This document shows positions 24,901 through 32,293 of a stretch of DNA of 64,000 nt, piece by piece. The stretch is from assembly GCF_021462265.1 (NCBI RefSeq), contig NZ_JAJONF010000005.1, positions 351,376 through 415,375 on the forward strand, given 5' to 3'. The position numbers and the translations under genes are program-made. Within the stretch, counting starts at the first letter, position 1; each line of letters begins with the position of its first letter. The stretch is from Streptomyces shenzhenensis (GTDB taxonomy: Bacteria; Actinomycetota; Actinomycetes; Streptomycetales; Streptomycetaceae). The notes beneath the pieces are model-generated. The model did no database searches. It saw only the letters and a program-made list of their open reading frames with translations, and had not been told where the DNA came from.

Positions 24901-25031
24901 CGGGTCTGGCCCGGGAACTCGGACGTGACCACCCCCTCACCCGGACCGCGACGTCCCTGTGCCGGTGGATCGAGGAGTTGGTCGACGCGGCGGTGGAGTG
25001 GCCGGGAGAAGGACGGACCTCCGTCGGCTGA
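21975..25031 (+). CDS. TIR, NB-ARC, TPR protein
   Basis: 1018 residues. TIR domain at about 15-130: YDVFLSYAWEDIDLAVRFQE, LSVFRDVTGMRDYDDIP, LVALYTPSFPESQYCRWEMY, with the catalytic-type Glu88 in RWEM, so NAD cleavage is possible. NB-ARC from about 175: P-loop GGGGIGKTMLAEQY at 208-221, Walker B PYLWILDDLP, then RTLVTSR. A low-complexity DREER repeat occupies 478-507. TPR units follow from about 630 (HPDTLTALNNIGVTELDRGE, HPQYADALNGMGTTAYALGH). GTG 21975 follows GAGGGGGAGG. Bacterial TIR-STAND-TPR proteins act as ligand-triggered immune NADases or as regulators; pairing with the XRE-NB-ARC gene 10 bp upstream suggests a joint switch. Either reading is inference. Confidence 0.87.
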   Translation: MGSAGAEGPVRSGHRYDVFLSYAWEDIDLAVRFQELLEARGLSVFRDVTGMRDYDDIPTVIRAALDGSRTLVALYTPSFPESQYCRWEMYTALTRSYHLSGQTRRVMAVVRGMGFSQVLSSRLKCLRLPAVTAALADVSDSVRQLVDAMDHRTFGDAPEPPVPSWYPEPAVGSRYFRGRLQELWQIRDAFDGDDGAGSDLPPVVFLAGGGGIGKTMLAEQYGRLFAEDHPGGVFVLGGLGSHPYGSPDPLRVAALVDDRIRAIAHRLELVGPDAPAAAARAALSTRLVDTGTPYLWILDDLPTGVDTAVFRTLVAPTALGRTLVTSRAPGPGGQGARIDVGELGELDSLALLSSRLSPSPGVERQARRRLAQALGRHPLAMAVAAELVALPETGGFAGLLASFAEPSPDVLETAERLGVHLPTAHGVSICATLLRGIDRLTPDGLTVMRLASLLAPAPFSPDLLTDILAESESEAEADREDPDREERDREERDREERDREERDREERDRREFRESVHRGLAEAERLALARPDGTGNWSVHALVSRTVRLADHDDTARERARRAAVRVLGERLEGPAAGAAARLRTFEALPHVRTVAVALAERDDQHLLNEAGRVRSESGDSGTGLGLLRVLHDGCVAALGPSDITTLRVLAGLAVAHGMCGDHDTAVRLKHQAYEGLAALLGPHHPDTLTALNNIGVTELDRGEYRTAWRVFGQVYRARSRRNSAHHPDTLLALANAAVAASLEGRHALALRLRTSLLARTARVLGTRHPQYADALNGMGTTAYALGHHAEAADWFDRAYRLRRDLHGEQHGDTLDALENRLVAAAADRDGTAVPDREEEGFREVYRCRLDLQGPSHPATVTTLRHCLVACHGGAAADGPAGEGGPPLPTPRMEPVQTLPHGVTPGGVRLEADDMDRRIETFELACSAQELMADSGEDDEVRALMTQLWLAHATALMDQMDGQRDVALAVAEDTEAGLARELGRDHPLTRTATSLCRWIEELVDAAVEWPGEGRTSVG
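23406..23495 (+). repeat. Six tandem 15-bp units encoding DREER
   Basis: GACCGGGAGGAGCGG is repeated head to tail (unit 1 differs at two bases and encodes DREDP). Five consecutive copies are identical at the DNA level. It sits between the NTPase and TPR parts of the TIR protein and encodes a highly charged helix. Fifteen-base units keep frame when copies are gained or lost. Confidence 0.95.
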
Positions 25032-25349
25032 AGGCGTGCCGGTGACGACAGCGCGACATCGCGGAAGGCAAGACGCCTGCGGAGGCCCGCCACCTCGCTC
25101 GGGCCGCTCGACACACAGAGGCGCTACGAGGTCACAAATGTCAGTCCGGCCGCGTGCGCGGCGCCCCTGCCGATGAGCCGAGAATCCCGAACCGGCAGAC
25201 CCGCCTCGGGCGTTGTGGGCACCGATCCGCTCACCCGGTCAGTGGCCACACGGAAAGAGCTCACTGTCTCTTCGTGTTTGTGAGGATACTGTAGGTGACA
25301 GGAAATAAGGCTTCCGGCTTCCGGAGCCCCTTCCTACCCTCCGTTACTC
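25032..25349. other. Intergenic region after the TIR gene
   Basis: No intact gene. A short reading, RDIAEGKTPAEARHLARA near 25050-25110, recalls the C-terminal part of some transposases but is too short to assign. A possible weak promoter for the downstream oxidoreductase is CTGTCT, 17 bp, TACTGT around 25264-25292. No clear ribosome site precedes ATG 25350. Confidence 0.4.
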
Positions 25350-27185
25350 ATGACAACAGAACACGCGCAGCAGTCTCAGGGGCCAAGTGGACACAGCCGC
25401 AGACGCTTCCTGACGGCGGCCGGGGGAGCTGTCGCCGGGGCTGTCGGAGGGGGAGCGGCCGGTGCGTTGGGGGCTGCCGGCAGCGCGGCCGCAGCCGACG
25501 TCGGCAAGCGCGTCGCCGTCCTCGGCGGCGGGGTCTCCGGCCTCAGCGCCGCTCACGAACTCGCCGAGCGCGGCTACGAGGTCACGGTCTACGAGTACTA
25601 CGACACCGTCGGCGGCAAGGCCCGCTCCATGGACGTCCCCGGGACCGGGACGGGCGGCCGCAGACCGCTTCCCGGTGAGCACGGCTTCCGCTTCTTCCCC
25701 GGCTTCTACCGGAATCTGCCGGACACCATGCGCCGCATCCCCTTCCCCGGCAACGCGAACGGCGTCCACGGCAACCTCCGCAACGGTACCGAGGAGTTGT
25801 TCGCGCGCGGCTCGGGCCGCCCGGACCTGCACTTCCCGCTCCGCCGGGTCACCACCCCGCCCGCCCCCGGCGACCTCACCCCGTCCTGGATCCGCGACCA
25901 GATCCTGTCGGTGCTGGACCTCGCCACTCACCTGCCCGCCCATGAGGCCGCCTACTTCGCCGACCGCCTCCTGGTCCATCTCACCAGTTGCGACGCCCGC
26001 CGCGAGGGCCAGTGGGAGAAGGTCGCGTGGTGGGACTTCATCCGGGCCGGCGAGATGAGCCGCGAGTACCAGGTGCTGCTCGGCATCGGCCAGACCCGCA
26101 ACCTGGTCGCCACCCGTGCCGAGACCGCCTCCACCCGCACCGTCGGCCGCGTCATCATCGAGGCCCTCATCCTGTGGGGCCTGCTCGGCCGCGGCATGGA
26201 CGGCGACGCGGATGTCGACCGGGTGCTGAACGCCCCGACCAGCGAGGCGTGGATCGGCCCGTGGGAGGCGCATCTGCGTTCCATGGGCGTCGAGTTCGTG
26301 CTCGGCACCGAGGTCCGGGAGGTGGTGTACGGCGCCGGCCGGGTGACCGGCGTACGGGTGGCGGCGCGCGACGGCAGCCGGCAGCGCACCATCACCGCCG
26401 ACCACTACGTCTGCGCCCTCCCGGTCGAGCACGCGCGCGTGACCTGGGGCCCGGCCCTGCGCGCCGCCGACCCGCAACTCGGGCGGTGCGACGCGCTGAA
26501 GACGGACTGGATGACCGGCGTGATGTTCTACCTGCGCACGCCCACCCCTGTCGTGCACGGCCACATCAACTGCCTCGACTCGCCGTGGGCGGTCACCGGA
26601 ATCGGCCAGACGCAGTTCTGGGACGGGCGGGACTTCTCACGCGACTACGGAGACGGCCGGGCCCACGAGTGCCTGTCCGCGATCATCTCCGAGTGGGACA
26701 AGCCCGGCATCCTGTACGGCAGGACGGCCCGTGAGTGCACCAAGGACGAGATCGTCGCCGAACTGTGGGCCCAGCTGAAGGACGGACTGAACGACTCCGG
26801 GAAGACGACGCTCAGGGACGAGGACCGGCTCGGCTGGTTCATGGACCCGGCGGTGACGGGCCTCGGCGGCCCCCACCCGCACAACCGTGAACAGCTCCTC
26901 ATCCACCCCACCGGCACGCTCTACCACCGCCCGTCGGCGAGAACAGCGGTGCCGAACTTCTTCCTCGCGGGCGACTACGTCCGCACGGACGTGGACCTGG
27001 CGACCATGGAGGGCGCCAACGAGTCCGCGCGACGCGCCGTCAACGCACTCCTGGACGCGGACAGTTCGGGAGCCGAGCGGTGCCACATCTGGGAGTTGTT
27101 CCGGCCGCCGGAGATGGAGCCCCTGAAACGGGTCGACGAGGTGCGCTACAGGCTGGGGCTGCCCAACACCTTCGACCTGGGATAG
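25350..27185 (+). CDS. Tat-exported FAD-dependent oxidoreductase (phytoene-desaturase/HpnE-like)
   Basis: 611 residues. The N-terminus has a twin-arginine signal (HSRRRFLTAAGGAVAGAVGG) with an AAA-type cleavage region near residue 50. A Rossmann FAD motif follows (KRVAVLGGGVSGLSAAHELA, then VTVYEYYDTVGGKARS). The C-terminal FAD signature is FFLAGDYVRTDVDLATMEGA NESARRAVNALL. The family covers hydroxysqualene dehydroxylase and carotenoid/phytoene desaturase-like proteins, though export argues against carotenoid biosynthesis in the membrane interior. The ORF is long, intact and isolated. ATG 25350 lacks a good ribosome site, yet the signal peptide begins correctly there. The substrate is unknown. 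Confidence 0.85.
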   Translation: MTTEHAQQSQGPSGHSRRRFLTAAGGAVAGAVGGGAAGALGAAGSAAAADVGKRVAVLGGGVSGLSAAHELAERGYEVTVYEYYDTVGGKARSMDVPGTGTGGRRPLPGEHGFRFFPGFYRNLPDTMRRIPFPGNANGVHGNLRNGTEELFARGSGRPDLHFPLRRVTTPPAPGDLTPSWIRDQILSVLDLATHLPAHEAAYFADRLLVHLTSCDARREGQWEKVAWWDFIRAGEMSREYQVLLGIGQTRNLVATRAETASTRTVGRVIIEALILWGLLGRGMDGDADVDRVLNAPTSEAWIGPWEAHLRSMGVEFVLGTEVREVVYGAGRVTGVRVAARDGSRQRTITADHYVCALPVEHARVTWGPALRAADPQLGRCDALKTDWMTGVMFYLRTPTPVVHGHINCLDSPWAVTGIGQTQFWDGRDFSRDYGDGRAHECLSAIISEWDKPGILYGRTARECTKDEIVAELWAQLKDGLNDSGKTTLRDEDRLGWFMDPAVTGLGGPHPHNREQLLIHPTGTLYHRPSARTAVPNFFLAGDYVRTDVDLATMEGANESARRAVNALLDADSSGAERCHIWELFRPPEMEPLKRVDEVRYRLGLPNTFDLG

Positions 27186-27276
27186 CACCCGGCACCAGTG
27201 GTGCCGGAAAGGCCGCCGCTCCGAGCGCCTGGCCGCCGTAGCCGCCCAGCCCGCCCGCCGCCCACGCAGAACGCCC

Positions 27277-27302
27277 GCCCTCAAGGCCGCGGCCTTGAGG
27301 GC
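27277..27302. terminator. 26-bp perfect palindrome between convergent genes
   Basis: GCCCTCAAGGCCG (27277-27289) is followed directly by its reverse complement to 27302. It lies 92 bp after the oxidoreductase stop and 174 bp after the stop of the convergent esterase gene. No T-run follows, as is common in Streptomyces. A bidirectional terminator is the simplest reading; an operator or recombination site is possible. The remainder of 27186-27475 holds nothing recognised. Confidence 0.5.
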
Positions 27303-27475
27303 ATCGGTGACCGGAGCCGTGCACTACGGGCGAGCGGGCCGGCATCTCCTCGCGGGCAAGGCCCTGAACGCCCACTGAACCCCGTTCATCCTGGTTGTCG
27401 GATGTTGTCGGATGAACCGGGCTGTCCAGGGGCGGTCATGCGGCGAAGCCCCTTGTCGGTCCAGGCGGCGGACGG

Positions 27476-28591
27476 TCAGCGGGCTTTCCCCTCCGGTGTC
27501 GTCAGGCCGGTCCGGGAGGTCAGCCCCATGCGGAGGGCGCCCGCGACTTCGAGCAGCACTGTCCGGGCTGCGGAGCCGACGCCGGTCGCGTTGACCATGC
27601 TGTGCGTGATGCCGCCGTGGCGCCGCAGGACAGCCGGCACTCCGGCGTCACGCAGCTTGTGCGCGTACGCCTCACCCTCGTCCCGCAGGACGTCGAATCC
27701 CGCGACGACGACATAGGCCGGTGCCACGTCGTGGACATCCTCGGCCAGGAGCGGCGACACCCGCGGGTCCGTGGCCAGTTCCGGATCAGGAAGGTAGTGG
27801 GCCTTGTACCAGTCCATCTGGGCCTCGGTGAGGAACAGTCCCGTCCCGAACAGCTCGTAGGACCGGTGCTTGCGCGAGAGGTCCGTGACCGGCATCAGGA
27901 GGAGTTGCATGGCGGGTACGGGCGTGGCCGCTGCGGAGGAGACCGCCTCGCGTGCCCGCCGGGCGGTCTCCAGGGCCACCACGGCCGCGAGGTTCCCACC
28001 CGCGCTCTCCCCGCCGACCCCGACGGCCGCCGGATCGACGCCGTACTCCTCGGCGTGTTCCACGACGTGTGCGAAGGCCGCCAGCGCGTCGTCCACCGCC
28101 GCCGGGAACGGGTTCTCGGGCGCCAGCCGGTAGTCGACCGCGATGACCGTGAGCGACGCGTGACGGGCCAGGAACCGGGCCACGGCATCGCTGGTCCTCA
28201 GGTCTCCGAGCACCCATCCGCCGCCGTGGAAGTAGACGAGTGCGGCCGACGGACGCCGCACATCCGCCGGCCGGTACAGGCGTGCCGCGATGCCGCCCTC
28301 ACGTGTCGGGATCGTGAGGTCCCGGATCTCCTCCACGGGAAGCTCGTCGCCGAAGATCCAGGCTTCGGAGACGATCTGCGCCCGCCCCTCGGCGAGCGGC
28401 AGCGACTCGAACGTCTTCGAGACCGCCAGGCCGAGAAGCCGCATGCCGACCTGCGCGTCCAGATCCATCACCTGGCCGTCGACGGTGACGGGCCGGCCGG
28501 CGATGGCCCGCTTCACGGCGGTCGGGAGGCGGCCGAGGCCGCGCGCCGCGTGGCGCGCCAGTCTCTCGGGCAGCGGGTGTACGTCGGTCAT
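27476..28591 (-). CDS. Alpha/beta hydrolase, hormone-sensitive-lipase family esterase
   Basis: 371 residues. The HSL-family oxyanion motif is YFHGGGWVLGDL (about residue 120). The nucleophile elbow is GVGGESAGGNLAAV (Ser near 195). The acid Asp is in VVAGFDVLRDEGEAYAHKL, and the His in RHGGITHSMV, so the triad is complete. An N-terminal cap of about 100 residues precedes the core. It should hydrolyse short-chain or aryl esters in the cytoplasm; no signal peptide is seen. It is divergent from a TetR gene, and a palindrome overlaps the probable promoter, so repression by that TetR protein is likely. Confidence 0.9.
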   Translation of the reverse strand: MTDVHPLPERLARHAARGLGRLPTAVKRAIAGRPVTVDGQVMDLDAQVGMRLLGLAVSKTFESLPLAEGRAQIVSEAWIFGDELPVEEIRDLTIPTREGGIAARLYRPADVRRPSAALVYFHGGGWVLGDLRTSDAVARFLARHASLTVIAVDYRLAPENPFPAAVDDALAAFAHVVEHAEEYGVDPAAVGVGGESAGGNLAAVVALETARRAREAVSSAAATPVPAMQLLLMPVTDLSRKHRSYELFGTGLFLTEAQMDWYKAHYLPDPELATDPRVSPLLAEDVHDVAPAYVVVAGFDVLRDEGEAYAHKLRDAGVPAVLRRHGGITHSMVNATGVGSAARTVLLEVAGALRMGLTSRTGLTTPEGKAR

Positions 28592-28639
28592 CGCGTCACG
28601 CTCCTCGGGGTGGGGGTGGGAATGGCGTCAGACTAGGAT

Positions 28640-28665
28640 CAACTCTGGACGTTTGTCCAGGGTTC
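28640..28665. promoter_or_regulatory. TetR operator candidate in the divergent promoter
   Basis: CTGGAC-GTTT-GTCCAG at 28645-28660 is a perfect 6+6 palindrome between the esterase (minus, ATG 28591) and the tetR gene (plus, ATG 28730). On the minus strand TGGACA, 18 bp, TAGTCT forms a plausible -35/-10 overlapping it, so bound repressor would block the esterase promoter. Confidence 0.55.
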
Positions 28666-28729
28666 GCTGTGGTGTCCGCCGATGTTCGGGCGGTTGGGGG
28701 ACCGGAATCCCGTCGGGTAGCTTCAAGGC

Positions 28730-29344
28730 ATGGGGATCAGGCCGCAGTCGCACTACGCACGAGGACAGGCACGCCGGGAACGGCTCCTCGACGCCACGGC
28801 GGAGGTGATCGCCGTGCGCGGGCTGGAAGGGGTCACTCACCGGTCGGTGGCCGCGGCGGCCGGACTGCCGGCCTCGACGACCTCGTACTTCTTCGCCTCC
28901 ATGGACGAGCTGATCGGCGCGGCCGTCACCCGGATCGCCGACGGCGTGCTGGAAGCGACACGGGACCTGGTGGCCGACGTGCCCGAGGCCGACGGCGGCA
29001 CCTCCGCCCTGGAGTACGTCGACCGGCTGATCGACATTGTGATCGCGGCCAAGGAAACCCTGATCAGGGCGCAGTTCGAGGCGTATCTCGCGACCTCGCG
29101 GCGGCCGGAACTGGTCGAACCGGTGCAGCGCATCGTGCAGGCCCTCGAAGACGCGGCCGAATCCATGTTCGCCTTCCTGGGCGCCCCGGACCCGCGTCTC
29201 GCCGGCCGTGAACTCGTCGCCATGCTCGACGGGTTCGCCCTGCAACGGCTCGCGCATCCACGCCCCGACGACCGGGCGGTGCTGCGGGACGCCCTGCGCC
29301 GGCTGACCACGGCTCACCTCGGCCAGGCGTCCGCGCCGTCCTGA
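28730..29344 (+). CDS. TetR/AcrR-family transcriptional regulator
   Basis: 204 residues. The N-terminal HTH (ARRERLLDATAEVIAVRGLE, GVTHRSVAAAAGLPASTTSY, FFASMDELIGAAV) is a textbook TetR DNA-binding domain. The C-terminal helices (TLIRAQFEAYLATSRRPELV) form the ligand/dimer domain. It is transcribed away from the esterase and is probably its repressor. A stable hairpin follows at 29483. ATG 28730 is the natural start; no better upstream start with the HTH in phase was seen. Confidence 0.92.
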   Translation: MGIRPQSHYARGQARRERLLDATAEVIAVRGLEGVTHRSVAAAAGLPASTTSYFFASMDELIGAAVTRIADGVLEATRDLVADVPEADGGTSALEYVDRLIDIVIAAKETLIRAQFEAYLATSRRPELVEPVQRIVQALEDAAESMFAFLGAPDPRLAGRELVAMLDGFALQRLAHPRPDDRAVLRDALRRLTTAHLGQASAPS

Positions 29345-29482
29345 GGCCTCGCGCCGCTCCGGCCCGCCGCACGGCGGAGGCGGTGCCGTCAGGAGTGGCG
29401 CGGGGAATGCCGCTGCGATGCCGCCCGTCGGCGGGGTGGTCCACGGCGATCCGGTCACGGTCACCGGGAACGGCCGCGAGCG

Positions 29483-29541
29483 CCGCGAGTCCGGCCATCC
29501 GCCGGGCCCGCGGGATCGGCGGATGGCCGGACCTCTCGCGG
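29483..29541. terminator. Long hairpin between convergent genes
   Basis: Left arm CCGCGAG + TCCGGCCATCCGCC (29483-29503), 14-nt loop, right arm GGCGGATGGCCGGA (29518-29531), a 3-nt bulge, then CTCGCGG (29535-29541). This gives 14 plus 7 paired bases. It lies 139 bp after tetR and 71 bp before the end of the convergent hydrolase fragment, as expected for a bidirectional terminator without a U-tract. Confidence 0.7.
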
Positions 29542-29611
29542 TGACCGGGTGTGGGTCCGTCGGGTACGGGGGCCGGAGGGGACGTGCGTCACTCCGTCGG
29601 GTCCGGGGCGT

Positions 29612-30190
29612 TCAAGCCGGCTCCGGGGCGGTCAGGCGCGCGGTCACGAGCCGCCGCGCCTCGGCGGACTCCGGCAGGAAGGTCGCCGCCGGGTACACGT
29701 GGAAGCCGTCGGTGCCCTCCAGCAAAGTGACGTCGACACCGGCCGCCCGGGCCCGGGCGGCGAAGTCACGGCAGTCGGCCAGGAAGATGTCGCGGGTGCC
29801 GACGATCACCGTCGTCGGGGGCAGGCCTCGCGGGTCACCGCCGCCGGGGCTGACCTGGGGCGAGTCGAGGGGGAGCGCCCCGGCCCACAGCCGGCCGGCG
29901 TAGCGCAGTCCGACGACGTCGAGCATGGGATCCCGGGCGACGACGTCGGCCACGCCGGGGTTCGTGAGCCCGGCGTCGAGCCAGGGAGCGAAGAGCACGA
30001 GGTGCCGCGGCGGCGGCAGCCCCTCGTCCCGCAGCCGCATGGCCGTGGCCAGCGCCAGCCCGCCGCCCGCGGAGTCCCCGGCCCACACGGGCGCCGCCCC
30101 GGACTCCTCGGCCAGCCGTACCTGGAGTCCGAGCAGGTCCGGAACGACCGTCGCGGCCGTCCCCTGGGGGGCCAGCGGGCTCCACCAGAG
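29612..30190 (-). pseudogene. C-terminal two-thirds of an alpha/beta hydrolase
   Basis: Minus-strand frame SPLAPQGTAATVVPDLLGLQ, VWAGDSAGGGLALATAMRLR (nucleophile Ser), HLVLFAPWLDAGLTNPGVAD, TTVIVGTRDIFLADCRDFAA (acid Asp) and LEGTDGFHVYPA (His), ending at 29612. The HGGG oxyanion half is missing: at about 30190 the sequence passes directly into the 3' part of an MFS gene in another frame. Although the triad is present, the fold lacks its N-terminal strands and no start with a ribosome site precedes it. Confidence 0.75.
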
Positions 30191-31445
30191 TGGAGGTCGC
30201 CGGGACGATGAGCGTCAGCACCGCCAGGGAGAGGGTGACCACCAGTCGCAGCGTCCAGCCCCAGACCGCGAGCCCGACCGCGGTAGCCGCCGGGTTGCGC
30301 TTCTCCACGGTCTCGGTGAACGCGGCCATCCAGGCGACGTAGGCCATGCCGCCGCCCACGGAGGCGAGGACGAAGCAGAGCGCGAGGGCGTAGGAGCCGG
30401 TGTCCGGTTCGGTCGCCGCGACGGCGAACAGGGCGGTTCCCACGACGCTGACGAGGCCGCCGAGCACCATGAACGGCTTGCGCACCCGGAGTTTGTCCGA
30501 CAGCAGGCCGAACACCACCAGACTGATCGCGTTGAACGCCCAGTACCAGTTGGCGAGTGCGTTGGCGCGCTGGTCGCTGTATCCGAACGTCGTCGCGAAG
30601 CAGACGACGGCGAAGCCGACCAGCGCGTAGTACAGAAGCAGGAAGACACTGATCGCGACCGCCGGGCCGACGATGCCGGGGCGCAGCATCTGCCGCCACA
30701 CACCGCCGGGTTGAGGCGCGGGATCGACGTCCTTCGCACGTGCCTCCACCAGCGCACGGTCGCGCGTGCTCACCATGAGCTGGTCACGCAGCGCCGGGGA
30801 CAGCTCGCGCAGCCCGAGAAGGGCGATGACGAACACGAGGAGCCCGGCGATGCCGCAGACATGGAACTGGAACCTCCAGTCGGGGTGCCGGCCGAGCGTG
30901 TTGCTGGACACCGTGGTGACCACGAGGCTGCCGAGGACGGGACCGAGCGTCCAGAACCCCATGGCCGCGCCACGACCCACCTGCGGGGAGAAGTCGCGGA
31001 TGAGCGCCGGCGTCGCCACCAGGACGACGCCCTCGACGAAGCTGAGCAGGACGTACAGGACCAGATAGGCGACCCGGTCCGGTGCGTGGGGCAGACCGAC
31101 GAGGATGATCAGCCCGGTCGCGAGCAGCCCCCCGACCACCAGGTTGGCCCGGCCCCACCGGTCGGTGAGTCAGGCGAACAGCGAGGCGAAGGCGCCGACC
31201 GCGTTGCCGGCGACCGATATCCAGACGAAGTAACTGAACGACATGCCGAGTTCGGTGATGATCTGGGTCGCCACCGAGCCCGAGACGTACAGCTCGTAGT
31301 ACAGGACCACGGTCGAGAGCACCGTGATCGCCAGGTACAGGTACCGGGATCCGGTGTCGGGGTAGTGCGCCAGCTGCCGGTTCCACAGGCCGCGTCGCGC
31401 TGCGGGGCTTCCGTCGGGGAGCACGGGGACGGGGGTCGTTGTCAC
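30183..31445 (-). pseudogene. MFS transporter with one in-frame nonsense codon and a lost 3' end
   Basis: GTG 31445 has a GGAAGGA ribosome site 6 bp upstream. The reading runs through helix 1-2 (YLYLAITVLSTVVLYYELYV) to FVWISVAGNAVGAFASLFA, where TGA (31170-31172) replaces what is usually a Gly codon. It continues in phase with LTDRWGRANLVVGGLLATGL and about ten further transmembrane segments (VEGVVLVATPALIRDFSPQV; LSDKLRVRKPFMVLGGLVS). At about 30185 it is joined to a hydrolase fragment after LTLIVPATSTLVEP. So it has two lesions: a point nonsense and a deletion. The remainder is open, so decay is recent. The substrate is unknown. Confidence 0.8.
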
Positions 31446-32039
31446 GGTGATTCCTTCCCTGTCGGTGCGCCGGTGGCGCACCCAGCGTGTGGGCGGGAGC
31501 CCGGTCGGGAGGGCCGGCCCGCTCCGGTCCGTGTCCCGGGGCCCAGTACCTGCACGCCGATGACTCCGGACCCTTTCGCCGCAGGACCTCGGCGTTTTCA
31601 CGGGTGGCTCGCCGGGTCCGCGGACCACCGTTCGGCGAGCGGTCTCGCGGAGGACGCTTCGTGGACGCCGTCTCGCTCCTGTCCGCTGCCGTGGACGTTG
31701 CCGAGACGGTAGGGCACAGTCTGGGCAGATGTCCAGACTTCAGTGACCGCATGTTCCGCCCGGTGGTGCCCGGGCCCGGATCGGCCCGGTGGCCGACGGG
31801 GCCGTGCGGGGCGAACGGGTCCTGGCCGTGGGCCACTTCAGGGCCGGTGCTCTTGGAGAACCCTGCGGCCGAACAGCTATGCACCTCACGTTTACATGCG
31901 ATGCATAGTGTGCCGAAGCCCGCCGGGGGCCTCGGGTACATGCCTGATCGCGGAGGCCGGCATGACGACGACCCCCGCGCCTGCGCCGAGCCCGGCCGCC
32001 ACGGCACGGGGCCGTTGTCCACGTACCCGCCCACCCTGC
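31446..32039. other. Long non-coding stretch upstream of the MFS pseudogene
   Basis: About 590 bp with no supported gene on either strand. An AT-richer patch (CACGTTTACATGCGATGCATAG at 31888-31909) resembles a promoter or operator region but no flanking gene start fits it. The rest is GC-rich sequence without recognised motifs. Confidence 0.35.
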
Positions 32040-32205
32040 CGCCGGGTGAACGACTACCTCGACGCCGGCCTCACCGACGGCGCCCTCCGTCCCGTGATCG
32101 GGGGAGGCGTCCCACGGCCTGGAGAGCGTCGTGGACACCCATCGCCCGTGCGAGGCCCGGTCGGCACACCGGCGAGATCGTCGTGCCCGCCGGTCACCGA
32201 CGGTA
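32040..32205 (+). pseudogene. 3' tail of a zinc-type/quinone oxidoreductase gene
   Basis: VNDYLDAGLTDGALRPVIGG, then after a frame change LESVVD-type sequence and GRHTGEIVVPAGH, matches the last about 50 residues of medium-chain (quinone/alcohol) dehydrogenases (xxxLAxGxLRPVIGxxFPLExxxxAHRxxExGxHxGKIVL). Everything upstream is lost. Confidence 0.5.
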
Positions 32206-32293
32206 CGCGTCGGCGCTCCGCCCCGCGACGGATCCGATGCCTGCGGGGCGCCGCCTCACCGCCCCGCCCGCACTCTCGGCACCGGCCCTGGGG

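Noticed and set aside
25050..25110. Possible transposase C-terminus (RDIAEGKTPAEARHLARA)
   Set aside because: Only about 20 residues resemble transposase tails; not enough to assign.
31888..31909. AT-richer CACGTTTACATGCGATGCATAG as a promoter or operator
   Set aside because: No gene start lies at a sensible distance on either strand and the repeat is imperfect.
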